Shown: piece after piece, positions 24,666 through 32,114 of the stretch
Numbering within the stretch: position 1 is the stretch's first letter
How the letters are laid out: the number at the start of each line of letters is the position of its first letter
NCBI GenBank assembly: GCA_025936735.1
Contig: JAICSU010000013.1
Location: 1 to 32,114, forward strand
Direction of reading: 5' to 3'
DNA: 32,114 bases
Source of the DNA: Amnibacterium sp.
Lineage (GTDB): Bacteria; Actinomycetota; Actinomycetes; Actinomycetales; Microbacteriaceae
Made by a program: the position numbers and the translations under genes
The notes under the pieces: model-generated
The model's database searches: none
What the model was told of the DNA's origin: nothing
Seen by the model: the letters and a program-made list of their open reading frames with translations, nothing else

Positions 24666-25958
24666 CTATTCCGTCGCGCGGTTCGCCGCGATCACCTCCT
24701 CGACGAGAGCGAGCAGGTCCGCCACCGGATCGGTCGCCGCGATCGCGGACGCGATGCGCGTCGCCGCTCGCCGGTGGGTTGGATCCGCCATCACGGCGCC
24801 GACCGCCTGCCGGATCGCGTCCGGGTGGGGGCGCTGCTGCTTCAGGTCGATGCCGACCCCGGCCCAGGCGACGCGGGCGTTCACCTCGACCTTGTCCTCG
24901 GTGGTGCCGGACACGACGAGCGGCACGCCCCAGCGGAGGGCGTGATGCACGGTGCCGTACCCGCCGTTCGTGACGACCACGCTCGACGCGGCGAGCAGGT
25001 GGTCGTACGGCAGGAAGCGCTCGACGCGCACGTTCGCCGGCAGCGGCTCCCCGTACGCCGTGGCGACGGTCGACGGATCCGGGCCGCCCGTCGTCACCAC
25101 GACCCGGAGCGGCGCGTCCGCGAGCGCCCGGATCGTCGGCACGATCAGCTCCGTCGGATCCGCGTTCGCGTAGGTGCCCTGGGTCACGTGCACGATGGGC
25201 GTGCGGTCGCCGTAGTCCCACCACGACGGCAGCTCGCCGAGGGGCGGCGGCGGGAGCGGGCCGACGAACCGCACCTTCGGGGAGAGGTCGCGGCGGGGGA
25301 ACTCGAACTGCGGCACGGTCATCTGCGCGAACGCGTCGGGGCTCAGCGCGATGTCGAACAGCGAGCCGTGCACGGTGGCGCCGGTGAGCCGGCGCACCTC
25401 CTCCGCGAACCGCCGGCGGAGGCCGCCGAAGACGGCGACGTCGGTGCCGACCCGCAGCAGGCCGTTCCGGATGGTGTTCAGCGGCTCGTCGATGGGGGCG
25501 AGCCCGAGTCCGTAGGGCGCGGTGTCGCGGCTCGAGAAGGGCAGGGGGAAGAAGCCGATCGACAGCACGGCGGGCCGCTCCCCGCGCGGCAGCAGGCCGA
25601 TGATCGACGAGCCGACGAAGAGCGGCTCCGTGATGACCGCGTCGATGCCGAGGGAGGCGCTCAGCGTGAGCACGGTGCGGTGGTCGACCTCGATCGGGTC
25701 GAGGAAGAGGCGCTCGAGCAGGCGGCCGATCTCCCGCACCCCGCTGCGATTGCCGGCGGGCCGCACGGCCGGAGGTGGCGCGACGTCGTCGTAGGGGAGC
25801 CGGGCGAAGCGGGCGCCCGCCGCCTCCACCTCCGGCGCGAACGCGGAACCGGTGAGGACGGTCACCTCGTCGCCACGCGCGATCAGCGCCCGCGCGACCT
25901 GCAGCAGCGGCAGGACGAAGCCGGCCTGCCGGGCGCTCGTGATCAGGATGCGGGCCAC
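24666..25958 (-). CDS. GT1-like (MGT/UGT-type) glycosyltransferase lacking the usual catalytic His
   Basis: A 430-residue GT-B fold glycosyltransferase resembling macrolide and UDP-glucosyl transferases. The C-terminal donor domain shows VHVTQGTYANADP, then the PSPG-like stretch VTNGGYGTVHHALRWGVPLV and VSGTTEDKVEVNARVAWAGVGI (about residues 329-371). The N-terminus MARILITSARQAGFVLPLLQ aligns with the family's GHVNPLL region, but the catalytic His is replaced by Phe14. Donor and acceptor are unknown. GTG 25958 is chosen because MARILI is the family's first strand; upstream residues look non-coding. GGGAGAG eight bases upstream could be a ribosome binding site. It is divergent from guaB3 and convergent with lacZ. 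Confidence 0.85.
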   Translation of the reverse strand: MARILITSARQAGFVLPLLQVARALIARGDEVTVLTGSAFAPEVEAAGARFARLPYDDVAPPPAVRPAGNRSGVREIGRLLERLFLDPIEVDHRTVLTLSASLGIDAVITEPLFVGSSIIGLLPRGERPAVLSIGFFPLPFSSRDTAPYGLGLAPIDEPLNTIRNGLLRVGTDVAVFGGLRRRFAEEVRRLTGATVHGSLFDIALSPDAFAQMTVPQFEFPRRDLSPKVRFVGPLPPPPLGELPSWWDYGDRTPIVHVTQGTYANADPTELIVPTIRALADAPLRVVVTTGGPDPSTVATAYGEPLPANVRVERFLPYDHLLAASSVVVTNGGYGTVHHALRWGVPLVVSGTTEDKVEVNARVAWAGVGIDLKQQRPHPDAIRQAVGAVMADPTHRRAATRIASAIAATDPVADLLALVEEVIAANRATE

Positions 25959-26028
25959 GCCGCCACTCTCCCGACCGGGGAGCGGATCCGGGGGGCGCCG
26001 CGCCGCGGCCGCCATCGGCCGCCGTCGC

Positions 26029-26034
26029 TAGGCT
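26029..26034 (+). promoter_or_regulatory. candidate -10 element of a leaderless promoter for guaB3
   Basis: TAGGCT sits exactly six bases before the GTG at 26041, identical in sequence and spacing to the element before tsaB. There is no Shine-Dalgarno sequence before the GTG. A leaderless mRNA starting at the GTG is the simplest reading; no -35 box is evident. Confidence 0.5.
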
Positions 26035-26040
26035 CGCGGC

Positions 26041-27159
26041 GTGAGCATGGACTTCGAGATCGGCCGCGCGAAGCGCGGGCGCCGCGTCTACGCGTTCGAC
26101 GACGTCGCCGTCGTCCCGTCGCGCCGCACCCGGGATCCCGAGGACGTGTCGATCGCCTGGACGATCGACGCCTACCCCTTCGCCGTGCCGTTCCTGTCCG
26201 CGCCGATGGACTCCGTCACGTCGCCCGCCACCGCGGTGGCCATCGGGCGGGCCGGCGGCCTCGGCGTCCTCGGGCTCGAGGGGCTCTGGACCCGGTACGA
26301 GGACCCGGAGCCGGTGCTCGCCGAGATCCGCGAGCTGCCGGCGGAGACCGCGACGGCCCGGATGCAGGAGCTGTACCGGGCACCGATCCGGGCCGACCTC
26401 ATCACGGCGCGCATCGCGGAGATCCGGGCCGCGGGCGTGCCCGTCGCCGCGGCGCTGTCCCCGCAGCGCACCCGCGAGTTCTCGGACACGGTGCTCGAGG
26501 CGGGCGTCGACCTGTTCGTCATCCGCGGCACCACCGTCTCCGCCGAGCACGTCTCCAAGGCGAGCGCGCCCCTCGACCTCAAGCGCTTCATCTACGAGCT
26601 CGACGTGCCGGTGATCGTCGGCGGCGCCGCGACCTACACCGCCGCGCTGCACCTCATGCGCACCGGCGCGGCCGGGGTGCTCGTCGGCTTCGGCGGCGGC
26701 GCGGCGTCCACCACGCGAGCCGCTCTCGGCATCCACGCGCCGATGGCGACCGCTGTGGCCGACGTCGCCGGCGCACGGCGCGACTACCTCGACGAGTCCG
26801 GCGGACGCTACGTCCACGTCATCGCCGACGGCGGCCTCGGCAACTCGGGCGACATCGTCAAGGCGGTCGCCATGGGTGCGGACGCCGTGATGCTCGGCAC
26901 GACCCTGGCCCGCGCGACCGAGGCGCCGGGCGGCGGCTGGCACTGGGGCCTCGAGGCCCACCACGAGCAGCTCCCTCGCGGCCGCCGCGTCTGGGTCGGC
27001 CAGGTCGGCACCCTCGAGGAGGTGCTGTTCGGCCCGGCGCAGGTGCCGGACGGCACGGTGAACCTGGCGGGCGCGCTGCGCCGCGCGATGGCCACCACCG
27101 GGTACTCGGACCTGAAGGAGTTCCAGCGCATCGAGGTGGTCGTCGCCCCGTACGCGTGA
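26041..27159 (+). CDS. guaB3: GuaB3 family IMP dehydrogenase-related protein
   Basis: A 372-residue TIM-barrel paralogue of IMP dehydrogenase, of the GuaB3 type found in most actinobacteria. It keeps the fold motifs FDDVAVVPSRRT, FLSAPMDSVTSP, GGLGVLGLEG and VIADGGLGNSGDIVKAVAMGADAVMLG, but lacks the CBS domains. The loop equivalent to the catalytic GPGSICTTR reads GFGGGAASTTR (216-226), placing Ser223 where IMPDH has Cys. There is no cysteine anywhere in the translated sequence, so the covalent thioimidate chemistry of IMPDH and GMP reductase is not available. The actinobacterial protein has, to my knowledge, no established activity. GTG 26041 is supported by a leaderless-type -10 element; an ATG two codons later (26047) is also possible. 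Confidence 0.9.
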   Translation: MSMDFEIGRAKRGRRVYAFDDVAVVPSRRTRDPEDVSIAWTIDAYPFAVPFLSAPMDSVTSPATAVAIGRAGGLGVLGLEGLWTRYEDPEPVLAEIRELPAETATARMQELYRAPIRADLITARIAEIRAAGVPVAAALSPQRTREFSDTVLEAGVDLFVIRGTTVSAEHVSKASAPLDLKRFIYELDVPVIVGGAATYTAALHLMRTGAAGVLVGFGGGAASTTRAALGIHAPMATAVADVAGARRDYLDESGGRYVHVIADGGLGNSGDIVKAVAMGADAVMLGTTLARATEAPGGGWHWGLEAHHEQLPRGRRVWVGQVGTLEEVLFGPAQVPDGTVNLAGALRRAMATTGYSDLKEFQRIEVVVAPYA

Positions 27160-27239
27160 CCGCCGCCCGAGCGACGGAACACCCGGGAGCGGCACCAGGC
27201 TGCGCGAGTAGAGTCCGCCCCGGAAGGGACGATGCATCG

Positions 27240-29000
27240 ATGACGACGACGATTCCGACACCCTCGGACCACGCCCGCACCACCATCCCGACCGGGGCGG
27301 ACGGCCTCGGCCCCGAGCAGCGCAAGGCCGCGATCGCGGCGATGCGCGAGCACGAGCTCGACATCCTGGTCGTGGGCGGTGGCATCGTCGGGGTGGGCTC
27401 CGCCCTCGACGCGGTGACCCGCGGCCTCTCCGTGGGCCTCGTGGAGGCCCGCGACTGGTCCGCCGGCACCTCCAGCCGATCCTCGAAGCTCGTGCACGGC
27501 GGCATCCGGTACCTCGAGCAGCTGAACTTCACGCTCGTGCGTGAGGCGCTGATCGAGCGCGGGCTGCTGCTGCAGCGCATCGCGCCGCACCTCGTGAAGC
27601 CCGTGCGGTTCCTGTTCCCGCTCACCCATCACCTGTGGGAGCGTTTCTACATCGGTGCGGGGATGGCGATGTACGACGCCTTCAGCTGGACCGGCGGCCG
27701 GCCGCCCGGCGTGCCGCACCACCGCCACCTCACCCGCCGGCAGCTGTACCAGGCGATCCCCTCGCTGAAGAAGGGGGCGATGGTCGGCGGCCTCACCTAC
27801 TACGACGCGCAGGTCGACGACGCCCGCTACGGGGCGACCGTGGCCCGCACTGCGGCGCGGTACGGCGCCCACATGGCCACCCGCGTGCGGGTGGAGGGCT
27901 TCCTCAAGGTGGGTGAGCGCGTGGTCGGCGTGCAGGCGCACGACCTCGAGTCCGGCGAGCGCTTCGACATCCGGGCCAAGCAGGTCGTCAACGCCACCGG
28001 TGTCTGGACGGACGACACCCAGGCGCTCGTCGGTGAGCGCGGCCAGTTCCACGTCCGCGCGAGCAAGGGGGTCCATCTGGTCGTGCCCCGCGATCGCATC
28101 CAGTCGACGCTCGGGATGATCCTCCGCACGGAGAAGAGCGTGCTGTTCGTGATCCCGTGGGGCCGGCACTGGATCCTCGGCACCACCGACACCGACTGGC
28201 ACCTCGACAAGGCGCACCCCGCGGCGACGGCGGCCGACATCGACTACATCCTGGAGCACATCAACCGGGTGCTCGCCGTCCCCCTCACCCGCGACGACGT
28301 CGAGGGGGTCTACGCGGGACTGCGTCCGCTGCTCGCCGGCGAGAGCGAGCAGACGAGCCAGCTGTCCCGCGAGCACATCGTCGCGCACTCCGTTCCGGGC
28401 CTCGTCGTCATCGCGGGCGGCAAGTGGACCACCTACCGGGTCATGGCGAAGGACGCGATCGACGCGGCCGTCGCGGCGCTCGACGGCCGGATCCCGGCGT
28501 CCGTCACCGAGAACATCGCGCTCGTGGGGGCGGAAGGGTACGAGGCGGCGTGGAACCAGCGGAGCGCCATCGCTGCCCGCCACAAGCTGCACCCGGCCCG
28601 CGTCGAGCACCTGCTCAACCGGTTCGGCACGCTCGCCGAGGAGGTGCTCGCCCTCGTGGACGAGCGGCCGGAGCTCGCCGCGCCCGTGCCGGGTGCGGAC
28701 GACTACCTGCAGGCCGAGATCGTCTACGCCACGACGCGCGAGGGAGCCCTGCACCTGGACGACGTGCTCGCCCGGCGCACCCGCATCTCGATCGAGGCCT
28801 GGGACCGCGGGGTCTCCGCCGCCCCGGTCGCGGCGCGGCTGATGGCCGAGGTGCTCGGCTGGGACGAGGAGCACGAGCGGCTCGAGGTCGAGACCTACCT
28901 GCAGCGGGTGCGGGCCGAGCGCGAGAGCCAGACCATGCCGGACGACGAGTCCGCGGACCGCGTGCGACTCGAGGCGCCGGAGATCGTGCAGGCGGCGTGA
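27240..29000 (+). CDS. glpD: aerobic glycerol-3-phosphate dehydrogenase
   Basis: An FAD-dependent, membrane-associated dehydrogenase that oxidises glycerol-3-phosphate to dihydroxyacetone phosphate and passes electrons to quinone. The 586-residue product has the FAD dinucleotide motif VVGGGIVG at about 44-51, TSSRSSKLVHGGIRYLEQ (77-94), LTYYDAQVDDARY, a second FAD/substrate region (GLRPLLAG) and a C-terminal DAO_C-type domain. About 40 residues precede the FAD motif. ATG 27240 has GGAAGGG eleven bases upstream. A possible -10 element (TAGAGT, 27209-27214) lies ahead. The stop overlaps the SURF1 start (GTGA), so glycerol catabolism and an oxidase-assembly factor share a transcript. Confidence 0.95.
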   Translation: MTTTIPTPSDHARTTIPTGADGLGPEQRKAAIAAMREHELDILVVGGGIVGVGSALDAVTRGLSVGLVEARDWSAGTSSRSSKLVHGGIRYLEQLNFTLVREALIERGLLLQRIAPHLVKPVRFLFPLTHHLWERFYIGAGMAMYDAFSWTGGRPPGVPHHRHLTRRQLYQAIPSLKKGAMVGGLTYYDAQVDDARYGATVARTAARYGAHMATRVRVEGFLKVGERVVGVQAHDLESGERFDIRAKQVVNATGVWTDDTQALVGERGQFHVRASKGVHLVVPRDRIQSTLGMILRTEKSVLFVIPWGRHWILGTTDTDWHLDKAHPAATAADIDYILEHINRVLAVPLTRDDVEGVYAGLRPLLAGESEQTSQLSREHIVAHSVPGLVVIAGGKWTTYRVMAKDAIDAAVAALDGRIPASVTENIALVGAEGYEAAWNQRSAIAARHKLHPARVEHLLNRFGTLAEEVLALVDERPELAAPVPGADDYLQAEIVYATTREGALHLDDVLARRTRISIEAWDRGVSAAPVAARLMAEVLGWDEEHERLEVETYLQRVRAERESQTMPDDESADRVRLEAPEIVQAA

Positions 29001-29839
29001 CGGAGGTCCGCCCAGCGGACGCGGGACGCCGCACGCTCCGTCAGGAGATGCTGCGGCCCCGCTCCCTGGGCTACCTCCTGCTCGCCCTCCTCGTCGCCGC
29101 GGTGTTCGCCGCACTCGGGCAGTGGCAGCTCGGGCGGGCCGTCCAGGCCGGCACGGTGATCGTCCGGCCGACCGAGACGGTGAAGGCGCTCTCCGCCGTC
29201 GCGCGTCCCCAGTCGCAGCAGACGGACGCGTCCGTCGGGCAGCTCGTGACGACCAGGGCCTCGTGGGTGCCGGGGGACTTCCTCGTCGCCGCCGACCGGC
29301 TCAACCGCGGTGACCGCGGGTACTGGGTCGTCGGCCACGCGCTCGTCGACGGACCCGCGCACGCGAGCCTCGCCGTGGGACTCGGCTGGGCGAAGGACCG
29401 GGTCGCGGCCGACCGGGTCGCCGCCCGGCTGAACGCCGATGCGCCCGGCGACGGGACGATCACCGGCCGCTACATCGACAGCGACCCGGCCGAGCCGACG
29501 ACGGCGGGATCGCCCACCGCCCTCTCGGCCGTCTCGACCGCTCGGCTCATCAACCTCTGGCGCAGTCCGCAGGTCCCGGTGTACGAGGGGGTGCTGACCC
29601 TGCGCGCCGCGCCCTCCGGCCTCACCACGATCTACTCGCCGCGACCGGAGGAGCAGGTGGAGCTCAACTTCCTCAACCTCTTCTACGCGGCGGAGTGGGC
29701 CCTCTTCGCGATCGCGGCGTTCTACGTCTGGTACCGGCTGGTCCGCGACAGGTGGGAGCAGGAGAACGCCGATCCGGTGGATGCCGAGCACCTGCACGTG
29801 GGATCGGGGGCGCCCGGCGGGGGCGGAGGACCCGCGTAG
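28997..29839 (+). CDS. SURF1 family cytochrome oxidase biogenesis protein
   Basis: A 280-residue SURF1-like protein, a membrane factor implicated in heme a insertion and assembly of aa3-type cytochrome c oxidase. The expected two-helix layout is visible: helix 1 at about residues 24-43, then GQWQLGR (41-47, the family's G-x-W-Q-L-x-R motif). A long outside domain with GYWVVGHALVDG and VAVGLGWAK-like segments follows, and a last helix in FYAAEWALFAIAAFYVWYRLVRDRW. The tail is Gly-rich. GTG 28997 overlaps the glpD stop by four bases; an internal ATG at 29048 would also leave the first helix intact. Confidence 0.9.
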   Translation: MTEVRPADAGRRTLRQEMLRPRSLGYLLLALLVAAVFAALGQWQLGRAVQAGTVIVRPTETVKALSAVARPQSQQTDASVGQLVTTRASWVPGDFLVAADRLNRGDRGYWVVGHALVDGPAHASLAVGLGWAKDRVAADRVAARLNADAPGDGTITGRYIDSDPAEPTTAGSPTALSAVSTARLINLWRSPQVPVYEGVLTLRAAPSGLTTIYSPRPEEQVELNFLNLFYAAEWALFAIAAFYVWYRLVRDRWEQENADPVDAEHLHVGSGAPGGGGGPA

Positions 29840-29842
29840 CAT
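29837..29842 (+). promoter_or_regulatory. candidate -10 element of a near-leaderless promoter for the DUF3817 gene
   Basis: TAGCAT overlaps the TAG stop of the SURF1 gene and lies nine bases before the ATG at 29852. No ribosome binding site is present in the intervening bases, so the mRNA would start at or within a few bases of the ATG. Confidence 0.4.
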
Positions 29843-29851
29843 CGACTCCCG

Positions 29852-30298
29852 ATGCCCACCACGCCGCTCAGGGTGCCGCCCACCCGGGACTTCCCGACCA
29901 TCCGCCGCAGCCTGCTCTTCTACAAGACGTTCGCGTACGCCACCGGCGTCGCGCTGCTGCTGCTCTGCGTGGAGATCGTCGCCAAGTACGTCTTCGGCGT
30001 CGAGCTGCAGCTCGGTGGCCCGTACGGGTTCCTGGCGCTGGTGCCGTCGAGCCAGATGCACGGGTTCAACCTGTCGGCGACGATCCAGTACGTGCACGGG
30101 TACCTCTACCTGATCTACCTCATCAGCGACTTCGTGCTGATCACCGTCATGCGCTACCCCATCACCCGCTTCCTGGTCATCGCGGCGGGCGGTGTCGTGC
30201 CGTTCCTCTCCTTCATCACCGAGCGCCGGGTGCACACCGAGATCGCCGGCTACCTCGCCGAGCGCGAGGCCGCCGAGCGGGAGCGCGCCGCGGTCTGA
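29852..30298 (+). CDS. DUF3817 integral membrane protein
   Basis: A 148-residue protein with three to four hydrophobic segments (about 27-46, 51-67, 85-105 and 108-124) and the typical DUF3817 features: SLLFYKTFAYATGVALLLL, a conserved His in VHGYLYLIYLI, and FLSFITERRVH before a charged C-terminal helix (AEREAAERERA). The function of this family is unknown to me. It is often found near guaB and guaA in actinobacteria, which agrees with its position just beyond guaB3 here. It converges with the kinase gene on the other strand; only eight bases separate the two stops. Confidence 0.88.
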   Translation: MPTTPLRVPPTRDFPTIRRSLLFYKTFAYATGVALLLLCVEIVAKYVFGVELQLGGPYGFLALVPSSQMHGFNLSATIQYVHGYLYLIYLISDFVLITVMRYPITRFLVIAAGGVVPFLSFITERRVHTEIAGYLAEREAAERERAAV

Positions 30299-30306
30299 CG
30301 ACGCGG

Positions 30307-31158
30307 TCAGCGGGACACCAACGCCGCGGCGGCCGCGTTCGCGCTCGACGCCGCCGCCAGGGGGTCTGCGCCAGTGGCGAGCGCGGCGAGGAAGGCGCCG
30401 ACATGGGTGTCGCCGGCTCCGTTCGTCGAGCGGACCGGGACCCGCGGGGCGGGGATGTCGAGAGGGTCCGCACCGGGCAGGGCGAGCACGCAGCCGGCGG
30501 GACCGCGCCGCACCACGGCGCCCCGGCGCACCCGGGCGGCCAGCGCCGACGCGGCGCCGCCCGGGTCCGCGAGGCCCGTGGCGGTGGCCGCCTCCGCCGC
30601 GGTGCCGCTCCACCAGTCGACGCGGGCCAGGACGGCGGCCCCGTGGCCGCGGACGCCGAGCGGGCCGGGATCGTGGAGCACGGTCGCGGCGGGCGGGAGG
30701 GCGGCGAGCGCCCGGGCGATGGCGGCCGTGCGGGACGGGACCTGCAGCCCGTAACCCGAGACGTGGACGAGGTCGTCGTGACGGAAGCGGACCCCGTCGA
30801 GCACCGGGTCGGCGAGCTCGGCACCCGGCAGGGTGACGAAGGTGCGCTCGCCGTCGGGCTCGACGAGGGTCACCGCCAGACCCGTGTCGCGGTCCCGCAC
30901 CGCCGGCGTGAGCACGGGGATGCGGGCCGCCTTGAGCGCCGAGCCCACGGTCCGGCCGAGCGGACCGGTGCCGATCCGGCCGGCGAAGGCCGCAGCGCCG
31001 CCCGCGGCACGCACGGCGAGCACGACCCGCAGCCCGCCACCGCCGGCGGCGGGACCGCCGTCGGTCGCGACGACGTCGCCGCCGCGGGCGGGCAGCACCG
31101 GAACCGCCGCGACGAGATCGACGACGGCGTTGCCGAGGGTGACGACGCGGCGGGTCAC
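30307..31158 (-). CDS. PfkB-family carbohydrate/nucleoside kinase
   Basis: A 283-residue ribokinase-like kinase. The N-terminus TRRVVTLGNAVVDLVAAVP is the family's first strand, with the G-G motif region at 34-43 (GGPAAGGGGL). The C-terminal signature STNGAGDTHVGAFL (from residue 244) holds the catalytic Asp250 and anion hole. It is slightly shorter than ribokinase (about 305). The GTG start at 31158 overlaps the stop of the hydrolase gene (GTGA), so the two are translationally coupled. The partner suggests a substrate carrying ribose, such as ribose itself or a nucleoside, but sequence alone does not decide. Confidence 0.88.
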   Translation of the reverse strand: MTRRVVTLGNAVVDLVAAVPVLPARGGDVVATDGGPAAGGGGLRVVLAVRAAGGAAAFAGRIGTGPLGRTVGSALKAARIPVLTPAVRDRDTGLAVTLVEPDGERTFVTLPGAELADPVLDGVRFRHDDLVHVSGYGLQVPSRTAAIARALAALPPAATVLHDPGPLGVRGHGAAVLARVDWWSGTAAEAATATGLADPGGAASALAARVRRGAVVRRGPAGCVLALPGADPLDIPAPRVPVRSTNGAGDTHVGAFLAALATGADPLAAASSANAAAAALVSR

Positions 31159-32114
31159 CGCAGCGCGAGCAGGGCGTCGGCGCGGCCCTCGAGATCGAGG
31201 CCGTTGACGGCGAGGACGGTCGCCACCCCGTCCGCCGGGAACGCGGCGGCACCCTGGGCCGCGCCGCCGATCGCGCCCACCATGGCCGCGATGGTGTCCG
31301 TGTCGCCGCCGAGGGCCGCCGCCTCGCAGCAGGCCGCCCAGGGGTCGTCCGGATGCAGCGCGAGCATCCCGAACGCGACCGGCACGGACTCCTGGGTGGC
31401 GAGGCTCGTGCCCACGAGCGCGACCAGCTCCGGCACCGGGCGCGCGCGGCCGGGCACGGCCGCATCGCCCAGCACCCACGCGATGCGGCTCGCCACATCC
31501 GCTCCCGCGGCCCAGGTGCCGCGCCGGGCGCCGTCCGCGGCCGCGCGGACCGCGAGGGCGAGCACCTCGCCCGGCGGCCACCCCTCGATGCCGGCGGAGA
31601 CGGCGGCGGCGACCGCGGCCGCGCCGGCGATCGCCACCGACGTCGCATGACTGACGAGGCATGCTTCCTCGACCCTGTCGAGCAGCGCGGGGAGGTCGTC
31701 CGGCCCGGTCGCGATCCCGACGGGCGCGATCCGCATCGCCGCCCCGTTGGTGGTGCCGGTCGTCCCGGCGAGCTCGGGCGGAACGCCGCCCTGCACCGCC
31801 CGCACCGCCCGCCGGGTCGACGGTCCCAGCAGGTCGAGGGAGCCCCGCTCGCGCATCCGGTCCTCCCAGTCGGCGAGGCGGCCGGCGAACCGGGTGGGAT
31901 CGACGCGTCCACGGTCCTCGATGAGCAGGTCGGCGAGCAGGAGCGCCTGCTCGGTGTCGTCGGTGACGGATCCCGCCGGCAGGCCGGCCGCGATCGGGTG
32001 GTCGGCCGGTGCCGGCAGCAGGCCCGACACCTGGCCGACCGTCGAGCGGATCCGGTCGGGCGAGTATCCCTGCGTGGGCATGCCGAGGGCGTCACCCACC
32101 GCGAGGCCGATGAG
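31155..32114 (-). CDS. ADP-ribosylglycohydrolase family protein (5' end outside window)
   Basis: The C-terminal 319 or so residues of a DraG/ARH-family hydrolase, which cleave N- or O-glycosidic bonds of ADP-ribosyl or related compounds using two Mg ions. The visible N-terminal part reads LIGLAVGDALGMPTQG, so the true start lies just beyond the window edge; the GTG at 32099 is internal to this conserved motif. The metal-binding elements are present: VTDDTEQALLLADLL and LGGDTDTIAAMVGAIGGA. The gene overlaps the kinase gene by four bases. Whether the substrate is a modified protein, ADP-ribose derivatives or a nucleoside is not decided by the sequence. Confidence 0.9.
   Translation of the reverse strand, partial: LIGLAVGDALGMPTQGYSPDRIRSTVGQVSGLLPAPADHPIAAGLPAGSVTDDTEQALLLADLLIEDRGRVDPTRFAGRLADWEDRMRERGSLDLLGPSTRRAVRAVQGGVPPELAGTTGTTNGAAMRIAPVGIATGPDDLPALLDRVEEACLVSHATSVAIAGAAAVAAAVSAGIEGWPPGEVLALAVRAAADGARRGTWAAGADVASRIAWVLGDAAVPGRARPVPELVALVGTSLATQESVPVAFGMLALHPDDPWAACCEAAALGGDTDTIAAMVGAIGGAAQGAAAFPADGVATVLAVNGLDLEGRADALLALR

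Noticed and set aside
30285-30330. GC palindromes at the convergent DUF3817 and kinase ends
   Set aside because: The matching bits are short runs such as GCCGCGGC within coding sequence on both sides and do not form one convincing stem.

Overview
The window is very GC-rich, gene-dense DNA. Its starts are often GTG, with one probable TTG. Many starts overlap the preceding stop codon, and several promoters appear to be leaderless. Together with CIRCE-controlled groES, a guaB/guaB3 pair, SURF1, DUF3817 and the alr-tsaE-tsaB-rimI-tsaD order, this points to an actinobacterium. A relative of Microbacteriaceae is my best guess (inference from gene content and order, not from a search).

Left part (1-5.4 kb): the 3' end of alanine racemase is followed by a tightly overlapping t6A-tRNA and ribosome-modification operon (tsaE, tsaB, rimI, tsaD). 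Two small DUF4190-like membrane proteins come next, then a convergent SAM methyltransferase with a THUMP-like tail. groES stands alone behind a promoter bracketed by two CIRCE operators and ends in a strong hairpin.

Middle-left (5.5-13.8 kb): a RarD/EamA permease, then a complete livKHMGF-type branched-chain amino acid (or similar substrate) ABC importer. Its LivH carries an extra secreted N-terminal domain, and a hairpin separates the binding-protein gene from the membrane genes. The IMP dehydrogenase gene guaB follows.

Middle-right (13.8-26.0 kb): this block separates guaB from guaB3, which are neighbours in M. tuberculosis. It holds an orphan AbiEi-like gene set between two copies of a 57-bp repeat built on a 38-bp palindrome, spaced exactly 1,100 bp apart. 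Next is a galactoside-use operon: a LacI regulator, a Tat-type lipoprotein binding protein, two CUT1 permeases, a GH36 alpha-galactosidase and a GH2 beta-galactosidase. A nested inverted repeat lies between the beta-galactosidase gene and a convergent GT1-like glycosyltransferase. No sugar-importer ATPase is present, so one is probably supplied from elsewhere.

Right part (26.0-32.1 kb): guaB3, which encodes no cysteine at all; glpD overlapping a SURF1 gene; a DUF3817 membrane protein; and, on the minus strand, an ADP-ribosylglycohydrolase-family gene (cut by the window edge) overlapping a PfkB-family kinase gene.

I see no tRNA, rRNA, CRISPR array, transposase or phage gene. The points most worth following up are the LivH fusion, the palindrome-flanked AbiEi-like cassette, the cysteine-free GuaB3, the glycosyltransferase that lacks the usual catalytic His, the hydrolase/kinase pair, and the recurrent leaderless-promoter geometry.
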